Assembly: GCA_021325025.1 (NCBI GenBank)
Contig: JAJPHZ010000016.1
Location: 62,001-126,000, forward strand
Origin: Pseudomonadota bacterium
GTDB taxonomy: Bacteria; Desulfobacterota; Binatia; Binatales; Binataceae
Reading direction: 5' to 3'
Length of the DNA: 64,000 nt
Part shown: in pieces, positions 25,041 to 33,907 of the stretch
How the letters are laid out: every line of letters begins with the position of its first letter
How positions within the stretch are numbered: position 1 is the stretch's first letter
Made by a program: the position numbers and the translations under genes
The notes under the pieces: generated by a model
Told to the model about the DNA's origin: nothing
Databases searched by the model: none
What the model saw: only the letters and a program-made list of their open reading frames with translations

Positions 25041-26030
25041 ATGATCATCGCAGGTGACATCGGCGGCACCAAAACCGTACTGGCGTTATACGAACGGACC
25101 ACCGAGGGTCTGCGTCAGAACGCCGAACGCACCTTTGCCAGCGCCCAATACGGATCGCTCGAAGCGATCGTGGAGGAGTTTCTGCGCGACCATCGCGGCG
25201 TGCGCCTGGACACCGCTTGCTTCGGCATCCCCGGGGCACTGATCGAGGGCCGCGTACATACTACCAACCTTTCCTGGGATGTTTCCGAGCCGGCGCTGGA
25301 GGCGGCCCTGAAATGCCGCGTCCGGCTGCTCAACGACCTGCAGGCCACCGCTTTCGGCGTTCGTTACCTGGCGCCCGAAGAACTGGAAGTCCTCAATCGC
25401 GGTGCGCAGCCCAGGCGCAGGGGCAACATCGCGGTAATCGCGGCTGGCACCGGTCTGGGCGAGGCGTTTTTGTGCTGGGACGGCTCGCAGCACCATCCGA
25501 TGGCCAGCGAGGGCGGGCACGCGGATTTCGCGGCGCGCAACGAGCGCGAAATCGAGTTGCTGCGTTTTCTGCAAAAGCGCTTCGGCAGCCACGTCAGCAA
25601 CGAGCGGGTGCTATCGGGTCCCGGCATCTACAACATCTACTGCTTTTTGCGCGATACCGGCGCGGCGCCCGAACCGGATTGGCTGCGCGAGGAATTGGCG
25701 GCGGGCAGCGACCACGGCGCGATCATCTCGCAGGCGGGACTGGCGGGAAAATCGGCGCTGTGCGAGCAGACGCTGGAGATGTTCGCGTCGATCTACGGCG
25801 CCGAGGCCGGCAACGTCGCGCTGCGATGCATGGCGGTGGGCGGCGTGTTCGTGGCCGGCGGCATCGCGCCCAAGCTGATCGGGGTGCTGCGCGCCGGCCA
25901 GTTCATGCAAGCCTTCGTCGACAAGGGGCGCATGAGCGAATTGCTCAAGAGCATCGAGGTCAGCGTGGCGCTTAATCCGCACGCGCCGCTGATCGGCGCC
26001 GCCCACTTCGCGCTGAACATGAGCCTGTAA
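25041..26030 (+). CDS. glk: glucokinase
   Basis: ROK-unrelated, E. coli-type glucokinase (329 aa), ATP-dependent phosphorylation of glucose. The phosphate-binding motif is DIGGTKTVLALYE at the N-terminus; the glucose-binding NDLQATAFGVRYL and the second ATP motif AGTGLGEAFL follow, with SEGGHADFAARNE and the C-terminal GGVFVAGGIAPKL. It is the second gene of the pair with fructose-bisphosphate aldolase. The 3' end is followed by the remnant of a crotonase gene. Confidence 0.93.
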   Translation: MIIAGDIGGTKTVLALYERTTEGLRQNAERTFASAQYGSLEAIVEEFLRDHRGVRLDTACFGIPGALIEGRVHTTNLSWDVSEPALEAALKCRVRLLNDLQATAFGVRYLAPEELEVLNRGAQPRRRGNIAVIAAGTGLGEAFLCWDGSQHHPMASEGGHADFAARNEREIELLRFLQKRFGSHVSNERVLSGPGIYNIYCFLRDTGAAPEPDWLREELAAGSDHGAIISQAGLAGKSALCEQTLEMFASIYGAEAGNVALRCMAVGGVFVAGGIAPKLIGVLRAGQFMQAFVDKGRMSELLKSIEVSVALNPHAPLIGAAHFALNMSL

Positions 26031-26045
26031 CCCGCGGCGATAAAA

Positions 26046-26236
26046 AAGACGTCTTACCCCCAACTGCTCTACGAACGGCTCGATCGCATCGCGCGCGTCA
26101 CGCCCGCGCTATCGCAACGGCAATCGACGCTGCTGCTCAAGGAACTGGACCGCGCTTTTGCGCAGGCCCTGGCGGAGGAAGGTCAAGATGTTAATCCTGG
26201 CCGGCGCGGGCGAGCACTTTTCCGCCGGGTTACTCT
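26046..26236 (+). pseudogene. crotonase (enoyl-CoA hydratase) N-terminal remnant, frameshifted
   Basis: Starting just after glk, one frame reads YPQLLYERLDRIARVT and then STLLLKELDRAFAQAL, which matches the N-terminal strands and first helix of crotonases (with the usual LNRPEVRNA piece garbled). The frame then shifts by one base: VKMLILAGAGEHFSAG continues the family's VLILAGAGEHFSAG oxyanion segment and ends after a few codons in LLSLMRRF and a stop. About 75% of a crotonase is missing. The sequence after it belongs to the methylase module, so the gene seems to have been broken by that insertion and then decayed. Confidence 0.65.
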
Positions 26237-26278
26237 CGCTGATGCGAAGGTTTTAAAATCTCTCGCCGCTATTTTAGA

Positions 26279-26530
26279 TCAAAGTCTTCCCTGGCTCGCT
26301 CTCGCGACAAAGTCTTCGAGAGTGAGGATATCTACTTCATCAGAAGAAGCCAGGTACTGTTTGAGTCCGCCGCCTATGTAAAACGATCGAAGCTTCCATC
26401 CCTCACCGCCCAAGACGAGATAAGCCTTCGCAAACGTACCTTCCCGGACCGCCTGCGCAAGGCAGATCACTTCAAATGGTACTTTTTGCTCTGCCGTGTA
26501 AGAAGGAAGCGCCGCGGTGAAGCGCTGCAA
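26279..26530 (-). CDS. small protein next to the DNA methylase, possible nuclease remnant
   Basis: 83 codons from a TTG, with an in-frame TGA two codons upstream forcing this start. It ends in EGWKLRSFYIGGGLKQYLAS, DEVDILTLEDFVARASQGRL. The part TFAKAYLVLGGEGWKLR has the look of a restriction-endonuclease-like core strand and helix, but I cannot place the family firmly and see no complete PD-(D/E)xK motif. It is co-directional with the adenine methylase 42 bp upstream, as the nuclease of a restriction-modification pair would be. It may be a truncated restriction enzyme C-terminus or an intact small protein. Confidence 0.45.
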   Translation of the reverse strand: MQRFTAALPSYTAEQKVPFEVICLAQAVREGTFAKAYLVLGGEGWKLRSFYIGGGLKQYLASSDEVDILTLEDFVARASQGRL

Positions 26531-26572
26531 GGATCATCGCTTCCAGAACCCCGCCTGTGGGAGGCATCGCGG

Positions 26573-27424
26573 CTACAGGTTCTTCGTGGCGAGGACCTCT
26601 CGGGCGGGACTTCGATCGCCGGTACAGCTGATCATGCGCGGAGCCTGAAGGAACTTAAGGCAGAAGCCCAACTTTCCATACAAGGCAACGATACGGTCGG
26701 TTGCCTGATTTGAGAGCACCACTGGACCGGGGTGGCGCGCAAGCCATTGCGCTGCCCGCACCTGCTCCTCCCAACTGAAACCCGCGGCCGAGTATTGGCG
26801 GAATTGCACGTCGTAAGGCGGGTCGGCGTAGATGAAGTCGTCGCGCTCGAGCGGGATGGCTTCGAAGTCGGTTTGGATGAAGTCCCAGCCCGCAAGCACT
26901 GCTCGATAGGGCGTGAAATCCCGAGTGTACGTGATGCTGGTGTAGCGGCCGAAGGGGACGTTGAAGGCGCCGCTGCGGTTGAAGCGGCACAGGCCGTTGT
27001 AGCCGGTGCGGTTGAGATAATAGAAGAGCGCAGCCGCCTCGGCGCTCGCGCCTTTTCCTTCGCGCAGCAGCTCGTTGAAGCGCTGGCGATGCGCATAGTA
27101 CTGGCGCTCGTTGTTGGTCATCGGCAGCGATATCGTGAGGCCGCGCTTCAACCAGCGGTAGAAATTGATGACGTGCGGATTGATGTCGTTAAGCAGCGCC
27201 TTCTTCGGCATCAGGCCAAGTGTGACCGCCAGTCCTCCGCAGAAGGGTTCGACCAGGCGGCGATGCCGATGGTTCTGCCACAGCATCCGCACACGCGGCA
27301 CCTGCCAGCGCTTGCCGCCCGCCCATTTCAGCGGCGGCTTGAGGCGGCGCTGCGCGTGTTCGCCGAACGCCTCCGAGAATTTAGGTGGCTCTCCCGGCGC
27401 CGTTGTGTCGGCCAAACCCTCCAT
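26573..27424 (-). CDS. DNA adenine methylase (D12 class N6-MTase)
   Basis: Dam-like N6-adenine methyltransferase, about 283 aa. The AdoMet motif is LKPPLKWAGGKRWQ with VEPFCGGLAVTLGL; the target-linked region follows in NDINPHVINFYRWLKRG and the catalytic motif is ADPPY. The C-terminus ISCTGDRSPAREVLATKNL is the conserved end of D12 methylases. The start is the ATG giving MEGLADTT, 29 residues before the AdoMet motif; the frame runs further upstream but with no protein sense. Recognition sequence unknown (GATC is common for the class). It could be an orphan or the methylase of a decayed restriction-modification system. Confidence 0.9.
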   Translation of the reverse strand: MEGLADTTAPGEPPKFSEAFGEHAQRRLKPPLKWAGGKRWQVPRVRMLWQNHRHRRLVEPFCGGLAVTLGLMPKKALLNDINPHVINFYRWLKRGLTISLPMTNNERQYYAHRQRFNELLREGKGASAEAAALFYYLNRTGYNGLCRFNRSGAFNVPFGRYTSITYTRDFTPYRAVLAGWDFIQTDFEAIPLERDDFIYADPPYDVQFRQYSAAGFSWEEQVRAAQWLARHPGPVVLSNQATDRIVALYGKLGFCLKFLQAPRMISCTGDRSPAREVLATKNL

Positions 27425-27788
27425 CAGATACCACTTATCTCGCGCCCAGTCCGTTGGCTCGGGTTTCAAAAGGATAGTTGAAGGGCCGCAAATTGCCAAT
27501 TTTGCCCTTTTGAATTTGCGAACATCCTTGCTGGACTGATTTGTTGAATTGTTCGCTGTCGAAGTACAGAGAGAATAGAATCGGCACGATGACACGGGTG
27601 TATTTTTTGCTCGTGCCACGCGCAAAAAAATGTGGCGCGAACAGTACGCTCGCGCGTCGGCGGCGAACATGGATGCCGTCCCTTTGCTGCTTCCCGTCAA
27701 GCGCGTGGCAGTCGGTGTGATCAGGCCGTGCGTCCGTGTTATACAACCGGCATAGGGCCTTGCGCTCGATCTGCGGAGGTGATGTTCC
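27425..27788. other. intergenic region upstream of the methylase
   Basis: Markedly AT-richer than the flanking genes, with runs such as TTTTTTGC and AAAAAAAT, and no convincing gene. It separates the divergent methylase and amidohydrolase genes and would hold both promoters. The base composition fits the methylase module having been acquired. Confidence 0.5.
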
Positions 27789-29459
27789 ATGTCATACGAC
27801 CTGCTGATCAAAAACGGCACCGTGGTGGACGGCACCGGCGCACCCCGCTATCTGGCCGACATCGCGATCGAGGGCGGCCGCATCGCCGAAATCGGCAGGC
27901 TCGGCGAGGATGCGCGCAAGGTGATCGACGCCTCGGGGCTGATCGTCGCGCCCGGCTTTGTCGATCCGCACACCCATTACGACGCGCAGATCTGCTGGGA
28001 CCCGCAGCTAAGCTGCTCGTCGTGGCACGGCGTCACCTCCGTAGTGATGGGCAACTGCGGGGTGGGACTGGCGCCCTGTCGGCCCGAGGTGCATGAAATC
28101 GCCACGCTGGACTTGGTCAACGTCGAAGGGATTCCGGCGCGGGTGCTGAAGGCGGGGATCACCTGGGATTGGGAGAGCTTTCCCTCCTACATGGAGGCGG
28201 CGGCGCGGCGCGGATGTGCCCTGAATCTGGCCTTCCTGGCACCGCTCACCCCCTTTCGCCACTACGTGATGGGCGAGGAGTCGATGGAACGGGCGGCGAC
28301 GCCGGCGGAAACCGAGCGCATCGCACAGTTGCTGGGCGAGGCGGTCGCGGCCGGCGCGCGCGGCTTTTCCACCACCACCGGCCGCCAGCACGTCGGCTAC
28401 AAGGGCCGTCCGCTGGCCTGCCGGCTGGCCAGCCGCGAGGAGCTGGCGGCGTACGCCCAGGTGCTGCGCAAGCTGGGCCGGGGCGTGATCGAAATCACTC
28501 TTACGCAGGACTTCGGCAACATCGCCGACCATGAATACGACCTGCTCGACTTCCTGCTCGAGCAAAGCGGCCGGCCGGTAACGTGGCTGGCAATTTTCGA
28601 TCGCGACGATCAGCCCGAAGCAAGCCAGCGCACGCTGGCCCGCACCGATCCCTTAATCAGGCGCGGCGGCGTGCCGCAGGTGGCCTGCCGCCCCTTCGTC
28701 TCCGAGTTCAGCATGCGCCGCGCGATCGCGTTCGTGACCTTCCCGTCGTGGAAGCGCGCCTACAATCAGCCGGTAGAGGAACTGCGCCGGCTGTTCGCCG
28801 AACCGCAATTCCGCGCCGCGCTGGCGGAGGACATCAGGCGCGCCGGATGGGACTGGGAGAAGGTCACGGTGACCGAAGCCGCCAATCCCGAACTAAAAGG
28901 CTATGAAAACCGCAGCATCGCCCAGCTTGCGCGCGAGCGCGGCCGGGCGGGTTGTGAGTTCGATGTGATGGTGGAGCTGGCGCTGGAGGACAACCTGGAA
29001 ATGTGGTTTTCGCGCCCCGCGTTCAATATCAACCCCCAGCGCGTGGGGCGGCTGATCAACGACCCGCGCACGCTGATCGGGCTGTCCGACGGCGGCGCTC
29101 ACGTCAACATGCTGTGCGACGCGGGCTATTGCACCTATCTGCTCGGCACCTGGGTGCGCGAGCGCGGCGCGATGACCCTGGAGTACGCGGTGCGGCGCAT
29201 CACGTCGGAGCCGGCCGACTTCTTCGGCATCAAAGACCGCGGACGGCTGGTGGCCGGAGCCTTCGCCGACATCACGATTTTCGACTACGACACGGTGGGC
29301 TCGCCGCAGCGCGGCGAGATGCGCGCCGACCTGCCGGGGGGCGGCAAGCGGCTGGTGGTGCCGGCGCACGGCGTCATCCACACCATCGTCAACGGCACCC
29401 CGATATACGAGGACGGGGCCTACACGGGGGCCACGCCCGGCCAGGTCATCTGCTGGTAG
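27789..29459 (+). CDS. N-acyl-D-amino-acid deacylase-like amidohydrolase (second copy)
   Basis: 556 aa, paralogous to the amidohydrolase earlier in the window: KNGTVVDGTGAPRYLADIAI at the N-terminus, the HxH in DPHTHYDAQICWDP, the metal Cys in MGNCGVGL, and GLSDGGAHVNMLCD near the C-terminus. A GGAGGT site precedes the ATG by about 8 bases. The sequences of the two copies have clearly diverged, so they probably act on different substrates. D-aminoacylase, N-acyl-D-glutamate deacylase and imidazolone-like activities are all possible; no neighbour settles it. Confidence 0.88.
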   Translation: MSYDLLIKNGTVVDGTGAPRYLADIAIEGGRIAEIGRLGEDARKVIDASGLIVAPGFVDPHTHYDAQICWDPQLSCSSWHGVTSVVMGNCGVGLAPCRPEVHEIATLDLVNVEGIPARVLKAGITWDWESFPSYMEAAARRGCALNLAFLAPLTPFRHYVMGEESMERAATPAETERIAQLLGEAVAAGARGFSTTTGRQHVGYKGRPLACRLASREELAAYAQVLRKLGRGVIEITLTQDFGNIADHEYDLLDFLLEQSGRPVTWLAIFDRDDQPEASQRTLARTDPLIRRGGVPQVACRPFVSEFSMRRAIAFVTFPSWKRAYNQPVEELRRLFAEPQFRAALAEDIRRAGWDWEKVTVTEAANPELKGYENRSIAQLARERGRAGCEFDVMVELALEDNLEMWFSRPAFNINPQRVGRLINDPRTLIGLSDGGAHVNMLCDAGYCTYLLGTWVRERGAMTLEYAVRRITSEPADFFGIKDRGRLVAGAFADITIFDYDTVGSPQRGEMRADLPGGGKRLVVPAHGVIHTIVNGTPIYEDGAYTGATPGQVICW

Positions 29460-29511
29460 AAGTCAATCTACTCGCTGTTATAACCGAGTTTGAGGGCGCG
29501 GACCGTGGGCT

Positions 29512-29943
29512 TTATTCCTTGACCGCCTGGCGGATGGTATTGAGGATGAACAGGTAATCGCGGGGTTTGGAGACCGAGCCCAGCAGCGCGATCTGAGAGA
29601 GCACCTTGAGCTCCTTGGTGGTGACCTGGTTGCGCACCAGGGCGGCCTTGTCTGCCAGCAGCTCCTTCCAGGCGTCGCGGCGGCGATTTTTCGGACCTTT
29701 GCGCGCGCCGCTGTTGATCAGTTCTCGGGCCTCGGGATGAGACAGCAAAAACAGCCGTTCCTTGTTGATGCCCAGGGTATCGGCCAGCGCCTTGAGCAGG
29801 GTCAGGGAGGGGCGGCGGCGGCCCTGCTCGAGGTAGCCGATATGGCTGGCCCGCACGCCCATCCTGCGCGCCAGCGCCTGCTGACTCAGTCCCATCGACA
29901 GGCGCGCCCGTTTGAGGACCTTGCCGAAAGTCTCCTCACTCAT
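29512..29943 (-). CDS. XRE family transcriptional regulator
   Basis: 143 aa with an N-terminal Cro/C1-type helix-turn-helix: VLKRARLSMGLSQQALARRM, then GYLEQGRRRPSLTLLKALAD, covering about residues 8-65. The remaining C-terminal half is basic in the middle (KGPKNRRRDAWKE) and then helical, with no further domain recognised. It overlaps the metalloprotease gene by 4 bp (ATGA) and is translated second. Such XRE plus ImmA/IrrE pairs usually work as a repressor and the protease that removes it. Confidence 0.88.
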   Translation of the reverse strand: MSEETFGKVLKRARLSMGLSQQALARRMGVRASHIGYLEQGRRRPSLTLLKALADTLGINKERLFLLSHPEARELINSGARKGPKNRRRDAWKELLADKAALVRNQVTTKELKVLSQIALLGSVSKPRDYLFILNTIRQAVKE

Positions 29944-30728
29944 AGGTCGTATTCCTCGAGCAAAGCCGCACGAAGTTTGGCGTAGTGAAGCATACCCGCG
30001 AGGTATTGCAGGTTTTGGGCGGGTGACAGCGCGGCCGAGAAGGCAAACCCGTAGGATTGTTCCAAATGGGTCCGGATCCGGTCGATCACGATTTGGTCCA
30101 GATGCCCCTTGCGCGCGATCTCGCGGCGCAGGCCGCGGGTAAAGATCGCCCGCGCGGCCGGCTTGGGGTAGCCTGCCAACGAGACAATCACGTCGGCCGC
30201 CAGCTCTCCCTCATCGCGCAGATGCTCATTGTAGGCGGCATCGAAGTAAAACCGCACTCCGGCGCGTCTGGGCCTGGCAAGCTCGGTGCAGAAATGATGG
30301 CCGACCTCGTGGCAGAAAGTGGTGCCGATGGCGAGGTCGTGATGGGCACTGTTGACGAAAATCAGCGGCTTGGCCAGCGCGCTCTCGGAGCGGTCGACGT
30401 AAAAGCCGTACAGCGCCAGGCTGGTGTAGCGCGCCGTCTTCAGATGCAGTTGCAGGGCGTCGGCCGCGCGCGAGAAGAATTCAGCCGAGGGCGGACCGAG
30501 CACCCGGCGGTTGAAGTGAGGCCAGACATCGGTGGCCCGGTGCACCAGTTCGTTGACCTGCGCGAAGCTCAGGCGCTGGCGCAGACTCGCGGCATAGTCG
30601 CTGTTAGTCAGCCGGCGGATGTCGTCCTGCGGGCGCTTCCACGCCCGCAGCTCCCGGGCGCCCAGAACTCCGGCCCGGGCGAGCACCGAATGGACCACTT
30701 GGTCGGTCGCGGTGGAGCGTTGTTTCAT
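29940..30728 (-). CDS. ImmA/IrrE-like metallo-endopeptidase
   Basis: 262 aa. The zinc-binding HEVGH (about residues 140-144) sits in GTTFCHEVGHHFCTE, and a third acidic ligand is offered by DEGELAADVIVSLAGYP, the arrangement of ImmA/IrrE proteases. The N-terminal 90 residues are helical and unrecognised, and FVNSAHHDL precedes the active site as in the family. I start at the ATG giving MKQRSTAT, with AGAGG eight bases upstream; a TTG six codons earlier is in frame but has no site. First gene of a two-gene operon with the XRE regulator; not part of any visible integrative element. Confidence 0.78.
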   Translation of the reverse strand: MKQRSTATDQVVHSVLARAGVLGARELRAWKRPQDDIRRLTNSDYAASLRQRLSFAQVNELVHRATDVWPHFNRRVLGPPSAEFFSRAADALQLHLKTARYTSLALYGFYVDRSESALAKPLIFVNSAHHDLAIGTTFCHEVGHHFCTELARPRRAGVRFYFDAAYNEHLRDEGELAADVIVSLAGYPKPAARAIFTRGLRREIARKGHLDQIVIDRIRTHLEQSYGFAFSAALSPAQNLQYLAGMLHYAKLRAALLEEYDL

Positions 30729-30746
30729 GGCACTAACCTCTGACAA

Positions 30747-31087
30747 GCGGATGAGCTCCCCTGCGCGGGCACACCGGTACGGAAGAGTTGGCCCAAAAGC
30801 CGCCCTTACCTATCCACAGGCGTATTAAGCCTTAAAATCCCCCGCAATGCCAGCGCCTCTCCTCCACGCCCGCCGCCCGGACGGGGCCGCACACGGCGTC
30901 GGCAGCTCATCGGCGATACCAGTACCCCGATTCGCGCTGTTCAGTCAACTTGTGGTTCAGATCCATCTTACTGATAGTTAGATTTTGCGTCTCCAGGGGT
31001 CAATATTCTTCTACAACTAGTAGTAAAGTATTCGCGTCTTTTAGTAGCCCGCCAGTCGGGCGCGCGCCTGCCGCGATATCCAAGTCG
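30747..31087. other. intergenic region, no gene seen
   Basis: Between the protease gene start and the propeller gene stop. It is AT-rich in its centre (ATCTTACTGATAGTTAGATT and beyond) and carries no open frame I would defend and no strong hairpin. It would hold the promoter of the protease operon. Confidence 0.5.
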
Positions 31088-31777
31088 CTAGGAGCGCGTC
31101 TTGCGGGAGCCGGCGGGCCGCCGCGAGCCGCGGCCGGTTGCGCAGCCCCGCCTGGGGCGGCGAACGGTTCTCACCTTGCCGCTGCCTGATCCTCCGCAGA
31201 AGAACAGGTCGCCGCCGTCGGACTCGAGCCCCGAAACATTCACTCCCGACGGCATCGCGATCCTCTCCAGTACCTCTCCGGTTTGCGGATCGATTCGGCG
31301 CAAATCGCTGACGTCATCTTCCCAGGTGCCGTGCCACAGCTCGCCGTCGACCCAGCTAACGCCGGTGACGAAGCGGTTGGATTCGAGGGTGCGAAGAATC
31401 GTCCCGGTTTGGGGATCGACCTGATGGATCTTGCGGTTGCGATACTGTCCGACCCACAGCGTCCCTTCGGCCCACGCGAGCCCCGAATTATGGCCGGCGG
31501 GCGCCGGAATCGTGGCCAGCACCCGGCCGCTGTTCGGATCGATCTTGCGGATACCGTCCCCGGCGAGCTGAAACAGGTGGCGCCCGTCGAAGGCCGTTCC
31601 CGCACACGCGGGGACATCGAACGAGCGCACCACCTCGCCGCTGGCGGGATCGAAGGCCTTGAGCGAGCGCCCCGCGGCAAACCAGACGTGCCGGCCGTCG
31701 TAGGTGACTCCATGCACGTGGTCGACATCGGGAAAGGGTCCGTACTCACGAACGATTTCGGCCGCCGACTGACGCAT
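31088..31777 (-). CDS. NHL/Vgb-type beta-propeller protein
   Basis: 229 aa built of about five repeated blades, each of the type VWFAAGRSLKAFDPASGEVVRS, LFQLAGDGIRKIDPNSG, LWVGQYRNRKIHQVDPQTG and LWHGTWEDDVSDLRRIDPQTG. Similar folds are found in glutaminyl-peptide cyclotransferases and virginiamycin B lyase. No signal peptide, so cytoplasmic. The basic C-terminal tail RTVRRPRRGCATGRGSRRP is odd and may be disordered. It lies 9 bp after the winged-helix regulator gene and looks co-transcribed with it, so it may sense or act with it. No catalytic residues identified. Confidence 0.78.
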   Translation of the reverse strand: MRQSAAEIVREYGPFPDVDHVHGVTYDGRHVWFAAGRSLKAFDPASGEVVRSFDVPACAGTAFDGRHLFQLAGDGIRKIDPNSGRVLATIPAPAGHNSGLAWAEGTLWVGQYRNRKIHQVDPQTGTILRTLESNRFVTGVSWVDGELWHGTWEDDVSDLRRIDPQTGEVLERIAMPSGVNVSGLESDGGDLFFCGGSGSGKVRTVRRPRRGCATGRGSRRPAGSRKTRS

Positions 31778-31786
31778 GCTCCCATC

Positions 31787-33007
31787 CTAGCCGTCGCGCA
31801 GCGCGGCGGGAAACAACAAGACCGTCGTGAATCCGGGTACCGGCGGCGTGATCCAACGGCGGGCGCGCCCCCGGCCATACGGCTGCACTCTGCCTGATGC
31901 CGCCAGCGATTCGAGCGCCCGCTGCACGGTGCGCTGGCTGGTTCCGAGCGCAAGCGCCAGGGCCGAGCTCGACCACGATTCACCGTCGGCCAGGCAGGCC
32001 AGCACCGCGGCATGCTCCTCTTCGACGGGCCGCGCCAGTACGACGACCTGGCGTGCGCGGTGCGGCACGAGCACAAAGCCGCGCCTGGTCGCGCTCACAC
32101 CGGTCAGCGTCCGCAGCATCGCGCGCAGCCGTACGACTTCGACCCGCAAGCGGGCGCGATGCGATTCATCGGCGCGCCGTGCTCCGAAAGCCCGCGCCAA
32201 GAGCACATCCCTCGGCACGTCCCCGGGCCATGCTTCGCCCAGCACGCGGGCGAGCCTGAACAGCACTGGACGCCTGGCGAGCGAAACCACCGTGCGCGCC
32301 TCGCGCACGGCATGACGGCATGCGTCCACCACCAGAGCTTTGGATGCCAGCAGCGCTTCGACCTCTTCGAGCAGCAACCGCCGCTCTGTGCCGCCCGCAA
32401 GCAGGCGCGCCGCGGGCGTGTTCAGCACGCGCGATGCGCTTTCGACCTCCGCCGTCAGCGCCGGGATCGCTGCGCGATGCGCTGCGTATCCGGCCCGCGC
32501 GAGCGCCGCGCGCGCTGCTGCGCTACGCAGGCGCCGCATCGCGATTCCCGCGGTCACCAGCTCGTGGACGGTGCTCAACGCGGGAGGAAGGCGCGCGGGA
32601 TCGAGCTCGGCGAGCATGCGCTCGGCCTGGTCGATGCGGCCGATGAGGAGCAGGCGCCGGAGCTCGATGTAGCGCGCGTACGCGGCATTGACGCGATCGC
32701 CATGCTCCTCCAGCGTCGCCCACGCCGCCGCGAGCGCCTTCGCCGGCCGGGCCAGATCGCGCGAGACGAGTGCGATGTCGGCCTCGGCGACGACGCATCT
32801 GGCGCGGGCCACCGCTTGCTTGGGGCCGAAGGCGCGCGCTGCGCTTCGCACCAGAGCCCTGGCGCGAACCAGGTCGCCGAGCTGCGCCAGCGCGATACCG
32901 CGCAGCGCCAGCGCGGGCGCGTCATTGCGCAGAGCGACCCGATTCAGGGCGCCGAGGGCGTCGCCCATCGCCAGCGCACGCGCGGCGGCCGTGATCAGCG
33001 CGTCCAT
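31787..33007 (-). CDS. winged-helix regulator with long alpha-helical repeat region
   Basis: About 406 aa. The first 250 residues are Ala/Arg-rich helices of TPR-like character (ALALRGIALAQLGDLVRARALV). They are followed by a basic region RLRVEVVRLRAMLRTL and then a C-terminal winged helix ALALALGTSQRTVQRALESLAASGRVQPYGRGRARRW, which I read as the DNA-binding domain. I start at the ATG giving MDALITAA. The gene is divergent from DUF899 and is the head of the operon with the propeller gene, so it probably regulates both flanks. No closer family name can be given. Confidence 0.72.
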   Translation of the reverse strand: MDALITAAARALAMGDALGALNRVALRNDAPALALRGIALAQLGDLVRARALVRSAARAFGPKQAVARARCVVAEADIALVSRDLARPAKALAAAWATLEEHGDRVNAAYARYIELRRLLLIGRIDQAERMLAELDPARLPPALSTVHELVTAGIAMRRLRSAAARAALARAGYAAHRAAIPALTAEVESASRVLNTPAARLLAGGTERRLLLEEVEALLASKALVVDACRHAVREARTVVSLARRPVLFRLARVLGEAWPGDVPRDVLLARAFGARRADESHRARLRVEVVRLRAMLRTLTGVSATRRGFVLVPHRARQVVVLARPVEEEHAAVLACLADGESWSSSALALALGTSQRTVQRALESLAASGRVQPYGRGRARRWITPPVPGFTTVLLFPAALRDG

Positions 33008-33137
33008 CGCAATCGCGCCACACTTGTAACTCTCACCGCCCAATTCCCCTGCGCTAAAAACCTATCTCACGATCATCACCGAAACACGCCGTGTCGAAAA
33101 CGGCAAAGCAACACTCCAAGCAAGGAGACGAAAAGCG

Positions 33138-33899
33138 ATGACGAAACCTGTGACCGGGACACGCAAGCAGTGGCTGGCAGCGCGGCTTGAGCTGCTGCAA
33201 GCGGAGAAGGAACTCACGCGGCGCGGCGAGGAGCTGGCGCGCCGGCGCCAGCAACTGCCGTGGGTGCGCATCGACAAGGAGTATAGATTTGAGACCGACG
33301 AGGGCAGCGCCGCGCTGGCGGATCTTTTCCGGGGACGCTCGCAGCTCCTGGTCTATCACTTCATGTTCGGGCCCGACTACACGGCGGGGTGCCCGTCGTG
33401 CTCGGCGATCGCGGACGGCTTCAACGGCGTTGCCGTGCATCTGGCCAACCATGACGTGATGCTGTGGGCGGTATCGCGGGCGCCGCTTGCAAAGCTGCAG
33501 GCCTACAAGCAGCGCATGGGTTGGAGCTTCCCGTGGGCATCGTCGTTTGGCAGCGATTTCAACGCCGACTTCAACGTCTGGTTCAGCGAGGAGCAGCAGC
33601 GCACCGGGAGTATCGAATACAACTATCGGCGCTCTACATGGCAATTGCCCGAGCCCAATTCGCCCGTCTCCCCGATGTCGGCGACGTGCGGAACCGACCA
33701 CGCCACCTACACGCGCGAGAGGCCCGGCATGAGCGCGTTCGCGCTCGAGGACGGCGTCGTCTACCACACCTATTCCACCTATGCGCGCGGACTGGACGGC
33801 CTGTGGGGCATGTACCAGTGGCTGGACCGCGCACCCAGGGGACGCAACGAGAGCGGCGGCAGGCCCTGGTGGCGCCGCCACGACGAGTACCCGGAGTGA
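33138..33899 (+). CDS. DUF899 family thioredoxin-like protein
   Basis: 253 aa. The DUF899 family (predicted dithiol-disulfide oxidoreductase) has a Cys pair after a conserved FMFGP motif; here it is HFMFGPDYTAGCPSCSAIAD with Cys85 and Cys88. Other landmarks are the N-terminal KQWLAARLELLQAEKELTRR, the middle NHDVMLWAVSRAP, and the C-terminal GLDGLWGMYQWLDRAPRGR. No signal peptide. Eight bases separate its stop from the DUF2182 gene start, so the two are coupled. The family is often beside DUF2182 and similar genes; no substrate is known. Confidence 0.9.
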   Translation: MTKPVTGTRKQWLAARLELLQAEKELTRRGEELARRRQQLPWVRIDKEYRFETDEGSAALADLFRGRSQLLVYHFMFGPDYTAGCPSCSAIADGFNGVAVHLANHDVMLWAVSRAPLAKLQAYKQRMGWSFPWASSFGSDFNADFNVWFSEEQQRTGSIEYNYRRSTWQLPEPNSPVSPMSATCGTDHATYTRERPGMSAFALEDGVVYHTYSTYARGLDGLWGMYQWLDRAPRGRNESGGRPWWRRHDEYPE

Positions 33900-33907
33900 C
33901 TGAAATC

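Noticed and set aside
32012..33190. 392-codon plus-strand frame under the winged-helix regulator
   Set aside because: Antisense to a gene with a clear winged helix; Arg/His/Gln-rich and runs into the DUF899 start in another frame.
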